Positions 1 through 6,369 of a stretch of DNA of 64,000 nt are shown piece by piece (within the stretch, counting starts at the first letter, position 1; each line of letters starts with the position of its first letter). Source of the stretch: DATKPE01 sp035524335 (GTDB lineage Bacteria > Bacteroidota > Ignavibacteria > UBA10030 > SZUA-254); assembly GCA_035524335.1 (NCBI GenBank), contig DATKPE010000057.1, forward strand, positions 65,860-129,859. Reading direction: 5' to 3'. The notes below the pieces were generated by a model, which did no database searches, was not told the DNA's origin, and saw nothing but the letters and a program-made list of their open reading frames with translations. The translations under genes and the position numbers were made by a program.

Positions 1-2
1 TC

Positions 3-878
3 TACCCCCGGTACGGCACCGCGCACCTTGTTCTGGCCCGCTGTTACGCGGCCGAATCCAATTTCGCCCTCGCCCTGTCATCCCTCGAGGACGCACGTCA
101 GTGCGACACCTTCCTGCCGGCATACGAACCGCTTGCACGGGAATGGAACCGCTCCATGTCCGCTCCACCCGCTCCCGCCGATGCATCTTCCGGTGAGGCA
201 GAGGCCGGCGAACGAACGGCGGTCGCCCCTGCGGAGACGGAAGAGCCGGAAGCGACGACAGATAACAAAGCAGAGGAGACGCCTGCAGATATAGAAGTGA
301 GGGAAAAATCTGCAGTCGAAGAAGCGCCGGAAGCGCCCGCAGAGAAACAGGAGGAGATAGCGGCTGCTGAGACGGAAGAGCGGGCGACGCCGGCGGATGC
401 AGAGGTGCCGGAAACAACGGCAATCAAAACAGATGCGCAGAGCGCATCGCCCAGAGAGACCACGCCGGCCGTGCAGGCGCCGCTTCCTTCAATGCCGCCG
501 GTTGTCTTTCAGCCGATGCCGCCGGCATTGCCCCCGCCGGGACCCGGGCAGGCGCCGCCTCCGGCGCAACCGGCGCCGACCGTTGAGGGAGAGTCTTCCC
601 CCCCGGGCACGCCTCCTTCATCGCGGCCGGAGGATGTCATCTCCGACGAGGAACGGGCCCAGATCGAATCGCATCCCTACACCGAAGATGACCGGAACCG
701 GATCGTGAGCAGGACGCTTGCGGAGATTTATGCGAACCAGGAGGAATTCGAGGAAGCGATCGTCACCTATGCGCTTCTGATAAAGCAGAAACCGGAGTTC
801 AGGGAACAGTACGAGAAGAGAATCGAGGAACTCAGGATCGCCCACCAGCAGAAACTTCAACAGCAGACCCAGCAATAA
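3..878 (+). CDS. TPR-containing protein, C-terminal part (5' truncated)
   Basis: The reading frame is open from base 3 of the window, so the gene starts upstream. The visible N-terminal part (YPRYGTAHLVLARCYAA followed by ALSSLEDARQCD) reads as tetratricopeptide helices. A long acidic, proline- and alanine-rich low-complexity stretch (about bases 170-640) follows, and then a second TPR-like helix pair near the C-terminus (ETLAEIYANQEEFEEAI-type, about bases 700-800). The protein ends in a Gln-rich tail. TPR proteins are scaffolds for protein interactions. The Pro/Glu-rich linker suggests a spacer between two interaction modules, perhaps spanning the periplasm, but that is inference. The ATG at 156 is only an internal methionine, since homology-like TPR sequence continues upstream of it. 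No specific function can be assigned. Confidence 0.7.
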   Translation, partial: YPRYGTAHLVLARCYAAESNFALALSSLEDARQCDTFLPAYEPLAREWNRSMSAPPAPADASSGEAEAGERTAVAPAETEEPEATTDNKAEETPADIEVREKSAVEEAPEAPAEKQEEIAAAETEERATPADAEVPETTAIKTDAQSASPRETTPAVQAPLPSMPPVVFQPMPPALPPPGPGQAPPPAQPAPTVEGESSPPGTPPSSRPEDVISDEERAQIESHPYTEDDRNRIVSRTLAEIYANQEEFEEAIVTYALLIKQKPEFREQYEKRIEELRIAHQQKLQQQTQQ

Positions 879-882
879 AAAA

Positions 883-904
883 ACCCCCGGGAACTTCCGG
901 GGGT
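883..904 (-). terminator. Intrinsic terminator of rpsT (shared 3' end)
   Basis: An 8-bp perfect stem (ACCCCCGG / CCGGGGGT) with a 6-nt loop. On the minus strand it is followed by a run of seven T residues, so it terminates rpsT. The plus strand lacks a T-run, so it is at most a weak terminator for the TPR gene. Confidence 0.85.
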
Positions 905-929
905 CCGTATGTTACTTCTGTGCAAAAAT

Positions 930-1184
930 CTACTTGATCTTCGCCACGTGCTTCGTAAGACTTGATTTCTTGTTGGATGCGTTGTTGGCGTGGATGATGC
1001 CCTTCGCCGCAAGCTGATCGAGAAGCTTCACGGCCCTGCTGAGGGCTGCGACCGCCTTGTCTTTCTCCTTCGCATCCCGGACCCGTTTGATCGCGGTTTT
1101 CATTTTTGAGAGATACGCCCTGTTCCGCACCCGGTGTTTCAGAGCCTTGCGTGCCTGCCGTTCTGCCGAAAGATGCTGTGCCAT
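930..1184 (-). CDS. rpsT: 30S ribosomal protein S20
   Basis: An 84-aa basic protein starting MAQHLSAERQARKALKHRVRN, with the two long helices and the conserved tail (HANNASNKKSSLTKHV) typical of bS20, which binds 16S rRNA in the small subunit. The frame is open 17 codons further upstream. The start at 1184 is chosen because it matches the family length and has an AAGGAA Shine-Dalgarno-like sequence upstream, and because the longer form would begin within a few bases of the predicted transcription start. The gene is monocistronic, with its own promoter (1227-1255) and terminator (883-904), as is common for rpsT. Confidence 0.95.
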   Translation of the reverse strand: MAQHLSAERQARKALKHRVRNRAYLSKMKTAIKRVRDAKEKDKAVAALSRAVKLLDQLAAKGIIHANNASNKKSSLTKHVAKIK

Positions 1185-1226
1185 TCCTGCTGTTCCTTGA
1201 GTGCCTGATGAAGTGGATGAGGAATA

Positions 1227-1255
1227 AATATACACATTTCTCCCGAAATGAGCAA
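1227..1255 (-). promoter_or_regulatory. Promoter of rpsT
   Basis: On the minus strand TTGCTC (1250-1255), a 17-bp spacer and TATATT (1227-1232). Predicted transcription starts about 37 nt before the rpsT ATG. The box agrees with other promoters in this window. Confidence 0.65.
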
Positions 1256-1294
1256 TATAAAAATATCCCTCCGGAACCGCCCCGGATTGAGGAT

Positions 1295-1323
1295 TTGCTT
1301 TGCTCGGCCGGCCGGCGTATATT
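1295..1323 (+). promoter_or_regulatory. Promoter of the TPP-riboswitch operon
   Basis: TTGCTT (1295-1300), a 17-bp spacer containing GGCCGGCCGG, and TATATT (1318-1323). Initiation about 6-8 nt downstream would start the RNA right at the P1 stem of the riboswitch. It is divergent from the rpsT promoter. Confidence 0.7.
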
Positions 1324-1331
1324 CCAGCACA

Positions 1332-1419
1332 CCGTTAGGGGTGTCCCGAAAGAAGACACAGCGGGACTGAGAGAATACCCTAGGAACCTGATCTGGGCAA
1401 TTCCAGCGTAGGGAAACGG
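1332..1419 (+). promoter_or_regulatory. TPP riboswitch (THI element) aptamer
   Basis: The sequence carries the conserved THI-box landmarks in order: GGGGTG (about 1338-1343), CTGAGA (1367-1372), ACCTGATCTGG (1386-1396) and CCAGCGTAGGGAA (1403-1415). P1 can form between CCGTT (1332-1336) and AACGG (1415-1419). The aptamer binds thiamine pyrophosphate and normally shuts off downstream genes when TPP is abundant. It sits 80 nt before the TonB receptor ATG and so ties the receptor, thiN and symporter to thiamine status. Confidence 0.95.
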
Positions 1420-1428
1420 ACCCTGAAC

Positions 1429-1477
1429 AATGCCGTTGTTCGGAATCCTCTCCCCCGGGGTTCCGGAAAACGGCATT
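1429..1477 (+). promoter_or_regulatory. Candidate expression platform hairpin of the TPP riboswitch
   Basis: AATGCCGTT...CGGAA (1429-1445) is nearly complementary to TTCCG...AACGGCATT (1461-1477), giving a long imperfect hairpin. Its 5' arm contains CCGTT (1433-1437), identical to the 5' arm of P1, so AACGG (1415-1419) could pair with either. This would make P1 and this hairpin compatible and the alternative pairing exclusive. No T-run follows, so the mechanism (termination or translation) is open. Confidence 0.5.
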
Positions 1478-1499
1478 CGCAATTTATTCAGGATCCGAC

Positions 1500-3755
1500 A
1501 TGAAATCCGCAACGACCGCACTGCTCCTTTTCCTGATCTCCTCCGCCGCTTCCGCTCAGGAGCAACTTGTCGTCGACAGGGATACCGTTTTTTTTCTCTC
1601 TCCGGTCATCGTTAATCCCCTTCAGGCAACGAAACGGGAAACACCAGCGACGTTTTCGACGCTCTCCTCCGGGGAGATCACGGACCGCTACTCGGTGCAG
1701 GACATTCCGGTTCTTCTCTCCGACCTGCCGTCGACCACCTTCTACTCGGAGAACGGCAACGGCATCGGCTACAACTACATCAATATCCGCGGATTCGACC
1801 AGCGGCGTCTTTCCGTCATGATCAACGGGGTTCCCCAGAACGATCCCGAGGATCATTCCGTCTACTGGATTGATTTCCCGGATCTCCTGGCGAGCACCGG
1901 TTCCATCCAGGTTCAGCGCGGAGCCGGAAGCAGTTTCTACGGTCCTCCGGCCATCGGCGGATCGGTGAACCTCACCACGAATCCCTTTTCCTACCGGCCG
2001 GGTTTGACGGTCGAATCCGATTTCGGGTTTCAGCAATACGCCGACAGTTCCAGGGCGCTCCCGCTCACAACGAAAAAGTTCAGCATCGCCTTCCAATCCG
2101 GCCTCGTCGCGGACCGCTACATGTTTTACGGAAGGCTCGGGTCGATCGCCAGCGGCGGCTACCGGATCAATTCCTGGGTCGACCTCTCCTCCTATTTCCT
2201 CGGAGCCGTGCGGTACGACGGGAACATGACCACCCGGATCCATCTGTTCGGCGGCCCGATCACCGACGGGCTCTCCTACGGCGGCCTTCCGAAATTCGTG
2301 AACGGGAACCCGGTCCTCCGCCGCCAGAACGTCAACGACTGGACCCTCGACAGCGCCGGTTCGGGATACGCATCTCTCGACTTCCGCCGGCCGCAGGAAA
2401 CCGAATACTTCTCCCAGCCTCATGCCGAGCTGATCAACGACTGGAAACTTTCCACGGTCCTGAGCCTCACGAATGTATTATTCTATTACACCGGGAGCGG
2501 GTATTACGATTACGACGCATCGTGGGCCGACACCTCCATGCTGAGAATCGGCTACCGGTACGGATTCCCCACAACCGTCAATCCGACAAACACCCTCGTC
2601 CGGGCGTTCGTCGGCAACAGCCAGTTCGGCTGGCTCCCGCACCTCGAAATCGACCACGGCGACGGCTCGCTCACCGCAGGCGCGGAGCTCCGGTTCCACC
2701 GCTCAACCCACTGGGGCAAAATCTCGTACGCAGAACAGCTTCCCCCCGGCTTCGATCCGGACTACCATTTTTATGAATACAACGGGGAAAAGGACATCGT
2801 CTCCCTCTATCTCCACGAAATCTACCATCCGGCCGCTCCGATGAGCATTCTGGCCGACCTCCAGTACGTCTACAACCGGTACGGCATCGCCAATGAAAAA
2901 TATCTCGGCAATGATTTTTCCCTTCCGTACCATTTCCTGAATCCGCGGCTCGGGATGAACTACAATTTCACCGATCAGCTCAACGCCTACGTTTCCGCGG
3001 CGTTGACGTCGCGCGAGCCGACCCTCCGGAACCTCTACGCGGCGGAAGACTCCTATTTCGGCGCCACGCCCCAGTTCGCCGCCGATACCGCCGGGGGAAA
3101 AATCAGGTACGATTTCAGCCGGCCGATCGCCCAGCCGGAACAGCTGATCGACCTGGAAGCCGGCGCGGGGTACACGACACCCATCCTGCATCTCTCCGGC
3201 AATGTCTACTGGATGGAATTCACGAATGAACTGGTCGAGGACGGCCAGCTCGACATCTTCGGACAGCCTGTGACGTCCAATGCGGAACGCACCCGCCATG
3301 TCGGTCTGGAATGCGAGGCCTCCTGCCGGCCCGATCCCTCGCTGATCCTCGGCGGTAATTTCACCGTGTCGATGAACCGCCTTGTCCATTACCGCGTGCT
3401 GAACGATACCGGGATCGCCACACTCGACGGCAACGACGTCGCAGGATTTCCCGGCATCCTCGGCAACTTCCGCGTCGACTGGTCGCTCGGAAATCTCACT
3501 TCCGATATCAATATCAAATATGTCGGCTGGTTTTACACCGACAATTTCAACACCGGGGAGAACCGCAATGACGCCTTCACCACCGTCGACGGCGGCCTGG
3601 TGCTCCGCCGCCTTACCGCGGGTGATTTCGAGCTCTCCCTCCGCGCGGAGGTCCATAACCTCTTCAACGCATATTACTTTCTCTCAGGAACCGGAGGGGC
3701 GTTTTTCCCGGGTGCGGAACGAAATTTCCTCCTTGGGGCTACGCTTCACCTCTGA
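1500..3755 (+). CDS. TonB-dependent outer-membrane receptor, likely thiamine-related
   Basis: A 751-aa protein with an N-terminal signal peptide ending about residue 19 (SSAASAQ). A plug domain follows (about residues 50-165, with NIRGFDQRRLSVMINGVPQND and the RGAGSSFYGPPAIGGSVNL segment), and then a 22-strand-type beta-barrel rich in alternating aromatic residues. The C-terminus ends in an aromatic-rich strand (NFLLGATLHL). Such receptors use TonB-ExbBD energy to import scarce ligands across the outer membrane. The immediately upstream TPP riboswitch and downstream thiamine pyrophosphokinase point to thiamine or a thiamine precursor as ligand. This agrees with the riboswitch-linked receptors described for Bacteroidota, but the substrate is inferred from context. 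An AGGAT ribosome-binding sequence lies 6 nt upstream of the ATG. Confidence 0.88.
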   Translation: MKSATTALLLFLISSAASAQEQLVVDRDTVFFLSPVIVNPLQATKRETPATFSTLSSGEITDRYSVQDIPVLLSDLPSTTFYSENGNGIGYNYINIRGFDQRRLSVMINGVPQNDPEDHSVYWIDFPDLLASTGSIQVQRGAGSSFYGPPAIGGSVNLTTNPFSYRPGLTVESDFGFQQYADSSRALPLTTKKFSIAFQSGLVADRYMFYGRLGSIASGGYRINSWVDLSSYFLGAVRYDGNMTTRIHLFGGPITDGLSYGGLPKFVNGNPVLRRQNVNDWTLDSAGSGYASLDFRRPQETEYFSQPHAELINDWKLSTVLSLTNVLFYYTGSGYYDYDASWADTSMLRIGYRYGFPTTVNPTNTLVRAFVGNSQFGWLPHLEIDHGDGSLTAGAELRFHRSTHWGKISYAEQLPPGFDPDYHFYEYNGEKDIVSLYLHEIYHPAAPMSILADLQYVYNRYGIANEKYLGNDFSLPYHFLNPRLGMNYNFTDQLNAYVSAALTSREPTLRNLYAAEDSYFGATPQFAADTAGGKIRYDFSRPIAQPEQLIDLEAGAGYTTPILHLSGNVYWMEFTNELVEDGQLDIFGQPVTSNAERTRHVGLECEASCRPDPSLILGGNFTVSMNRLVHYRVLNDTGIATLDGNDVAGFPGILGNFRVDWSLGNLTSDINIKYVGWFYTDNFNTGENRNDAFTTVDGGLVLRRLTAGDFELSLRAEVHNLFNAYYFLSGTGGAFFPGAERNFLLGATLHL

Positions 3756-3788
3756 TTGCACGGAACATCATCACAGGACAACCACCGC

Positions 3789-4412
3789 ATGACGGCGCTC
3801 ATAATCGCAAACGGCACACTCCCTTCCCGAAAGATCGTCTCCGACCTCGCCCGGCAGGCCGACCTCATTGTATGCGCAGACGGAGGGGCCAACCATGCCC
3901 TCCGGCTCGGTATCAGACCCGACCTGATCCTCGGAGACCTCGACTCGGTAACGAAGTCGACCCTCCGTGCATTCCGGCGGGTGCCCCTCGGTTATGTTGA
4001 CGACCAGAACAGCACCGATCTCGAAAAAACGATCCGCTACTGCATTCACCGGGGATGCAGAATCATTCATGTGACCGGCGGTTTCGGCTCCCGCATCGAT
4101 CATGCCACAGGATCGATCGGCTGTGTGCGGAGATTCATGCCGAAATGCACGGTGATCCTCCATGACGAGTCCGGCTATCTCATGCCGGTCGGAAGGAAGA
4201 TCAGAGTGGCAACCCGCACAGGTGAAATGGTGTCCCTGATTCCGCTTACGAAATGCACCGGTGTGACGACGTCGAACCTCCATTATCCCCTGAACAACAG
4301 CACCCTCGAGATGGGAGTACGGGAAGGCATCCACAACATCGCGACAGGCCGGATCGTGCAGGTCTCCCTCCGCAGGGGATTTCTCCTTCTTTACCGCGTG
4401 CGGAACGCATGA
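3789..4412 (+). CDS. thiN: Thiamine pyrophosphokinase
   Basis: A 207-aa cytosolic enzyme that transfers pyrophosphate from ATP to thiamine, giving TPP. Diagnostic motifs are ADGGANHALRLGIRPDLILGD followed by LDSV (residues about 31-54) and DQNSTDLEKTI (about 75-86), the two catalytic blocks of the TPK family. The C-terminal half has the beta-rich thiamine-binding domain (GEMVSLIPLT and NSTLEMGVREGIHN). The frame is open from a TTG at 3756. The ATG at 3789 is preferred because the family begins directly with the ALIIANG strand and an AGGA sequence precedes it. Only 33 nt separate it from the receptor stop, so it is in the TPP-riboswitch operon. Its stop overlaps the next ATG (ATGA), coupling it to the symporter. 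Confidence 0.93.
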   Translation: MTALIIANGTLPSRKIVSDLARQADLIVCADGGANHALRLGIRPDLILGDLDSVTKSTLRAFRRVPLGYVDDQNSTDLEKTIRYCIHRGCRIIHVTGGFGSRIDHATGSIGCVRRFMPKCTVILHDESGYLMPVGRKIRVATRTGEMVSLIPLTKCTGVTTSNLHYPLNNSTLEMGVREGIHNIATGRIVQVSLRRGFLLLYRVRNA

Positions 4413-5818
4413 TCCGTCTGGCACCGGCCGATATCGCGGTCGTTTTCCTTTTTTTCGGCGCCGTGCTGTTCGTCGGCTACAGGGCCATCCGGCGCGCCCG
4501 CGCAACCCAGGTCGATTTTCTGCTCGCCGGCCGATCTCTCACCCTGCCGGTGTTCATCATGACGCTGGTTTCCTCATGGTACGGCGGGATTCTGGGCGTC
4601 GGCGAATTTTCCTACCGGTACGGACTCTCGAACTGGTTTGTCCAGGGGGTACCGTATTATGTTTTCGCCCTGATCTTCGCGCTGGCGCTGGCCAAACGGA
4701 TCCGGGCGAGCAATCTGTACAGCATTCCCGACAAGCTCGCCGAATCATACGACAGAAAGACCGCTCTTCTGGGAGCGGTCCTGACGTTCGTGCTCATGAC
4801 CCCGGCGCCGTACATCCTCATGCTGGCGGTTTTCCTGCAGATGCTGTTTGGCTGGAGTCTCCCGTTCAGCCTCGCGGTTACGGCAGTCGTGGCGGGGTCA
4901 TATCTGTATGCGGGCGGTTTCCGCTCGGATGTGCACACCGACGTCCTCGAATTCATCGTGATGTTTGCCGGGTTCGCCGTGATCATTCCGTTCTGCATCC
5001 TGCGCTACGGGGGATTCGATTTTCTCACTTCCCACCTTCCCCCGCTCCATCTCACCTGGCACGGGGGGAATTCCCTGCAGTATATCATCGTCTGGTTTTT
5101 CATCGCACTCTGGACGCTGATCGATCCGGCGTTTTATCAGCGGTGTCTTGCGGCAAAAAACGGATCGGTGGCCCGTAACGGCATCCTCCTCTCCATTCCG
5201 TTCTGGTTCCTGTTCGATGCGATGACCGCGACCGCCGGCCTGTACGCGCGCGCGGCGCTCCCCGGCCTGGCTCAGCCGATGATGTCGTATCCGCTCCTCG
5301 CGGAGGCGGTCCTGCCGCCGGTCGCAAAGGGGATGTTCTTCATCGGCATGATCGCCACCATCCTCTCCTCGCTCAACGCCCTTGCGTTCGTCTCCGCCCA
5401 GACGGCGGGGCGTGATTTCTGGCTCCGCTGGAAATCGCCCGCTCTTCTCGAGGTCGACTCGGCATCGACGCGCGCAACGCAGATCGGCCTCGCACTCTCA
5501 TTCCTGTTCTCCATCCTCCTCGCCGTCACGATTCCGAGTGTCATCGACATCTGGTACACTATCGGAACCGTCATCATACCGGGCCTCCTCGTGCCGCTCA
5601 TGGCGGGATATTTCAAACCACTCCGGATCAGTTCCTCCTTTGCCTTTGCGGCAATGCTTTCGGGATGGATCACCTCGGCCCTCTGGCTGGGATTCCGCTT
5701 CACCGGTCCCGGCGGAGGTTCATATCCCTTCGGGATTGAGCCGATGTACCCCGGCCTCGCGATATCGCTGATCATCTGGGGAGTTGGAAATATTCTTTTC
5801 CGGAAGCGCAAGCACTGA
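4409..5818 (+). CDS. Sodium:solute symporter (SSS) family, likely thiamine or thiamine-precursor uptake
   Basis: A 469-aa protein with about 12-13 hydrophobic segments, starting MIRLAPADIAVVF. The SSS fold is supported by the early DFLLAGRSL motif after TM1, typical of the family, and by the layout of TMs. SSS permeases bring in vitamins, sugars or amino acids with Na+. A member of this family (called ThiV in comparative genomics) has been predicted as a thiamine-precursor transporter in other TPP-riboswitch operons. Here it would be the inner-membrane partner of the TonB receptor, occupying the place held by PnuT in many Bacteroidota. The ATG overlaps the thiN stop by 4 bases. The longer open frame to 4253 only covers thiN in another frame. 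Confidence 0.88.
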   Translation: MIRLAPADIAVVFLFFGAVLFVGYRAIRRARATQVDFLLAGRSLTLPVFIMTLVSSWYGGILGVGEFSYRYGLSNWFVQGVPYYVFALIFALALAKRIRASNLYSIPDKLAESYDRKTALLGAVLTFVLMTPAPYILMLAVFLQMLFGWSLPFSLAVTAVVAGSYLYAGGFRSDVHTDVLEFIVMFAGFAVIIPFCILRYGGFDFLTSHLPPLHLTWHGGNSLQYIIVWFFIALWTLIDPAFYQRCLAAKNGSVARNGILLSIPFWFLFDAMTATAGLYARAALPGLAQPMMSYPLLAEAVLPPVAKGMFFIGMIATILSSLNALAFVSAQTAGRDFWLRWKSPALLEVDSASTRATQIGLALSFLFSILLAVTIPSVIDIWYTIGTVIIPGLLVPLMAGYFKPLRISSSFAFAAMLSGWITSALWLGFRFTGPGGGSYPFGIEPMYPGLAISLIIWGVGNILFRKRKH

Positions 5819-5913
5819 CACGCCGCGCCGGGTTCCGGGAAGGATGACATCTGCGGCATTTCTCCACACGGCTGTTTCAGGAAGGATGGAACCGCAGCTT
5901 CTGCCGACCTCTG

Positions 5914-6369
5914 TCAGGGAGGCATATGCGGAGGAGGGTCTTCCCCATCGTGACCCCGAAGCCAGATCAGGGGCAGGAGCATCGACAGCCCGATGAGAGT
6001 GGTCAGCGCGGCCATGTAGAGGAAAAGCGGAGCGTCGAAGAATGCACCGCCCATGAAGAAAAGAATCAGGAGGGGTATCAGGAGAACAGCCAGCCCGTTT
6101 GTAATCGCGATGTTCCGGGCCCAAACCTGTCCGACCCGGACACCGGCGGCGCTGTACATTGTGCTCACTCCGAACGGTATCAGGAGCATACCGACGGTGA
6201 GATGATTAAGAAGAAACGGGACGGGAAGGGATCTGAAGGTCTGTGCCGTGATGTCCCGTTCCATCCAGGCCCGGGCGACCGGCGTGGCCAGAAGATGAAG
6301 AAATCCCGCAAGAATGAGGAAAACACCATCGCCGAGGAGAATATTCGCGACGATGTGGCGTCTCCTCAT
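5914..6369 (-). CDS. Small integral membrane protein, unknown function
   Basis: A 151-aa protein with four clear hydrophobic segments (about residues 8-30, 50-72, 83-108 and 115-138) and a short charged, proline-rich cytoplasmic tail (HDGEDPPPHMPP). I recognise no family. Its ATG overlaps the stop of the upstream glycosidase gene by 4 bases (ATGA), so it is translationally coupled to it and in the same operon. It converges on the SSS symporter gene, with a 95-bp gap in which no clear terminator is visible. Confidence 0.72.
   Translation of the reverse strand: MRRRHIVANILLGDGVFLILAGFLHLLATPVARAWMERDITAQTFRSLPVPFLLNHLTVGMLLIPFGVSTMYSAAGVRVGQVWARNIAITNGLAVLLIPLLILFFMGGAFFDAPLFLYMAALTTLIGLSMLLPLIWLRGHDGEDPPPHMPP

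Noticed and set aside
1488..2423. 311-aa minus-strand open frame opposite the TonB receptor
   Set aside because: Shadow; the receptor frame has signal peptide, plug and barrel.
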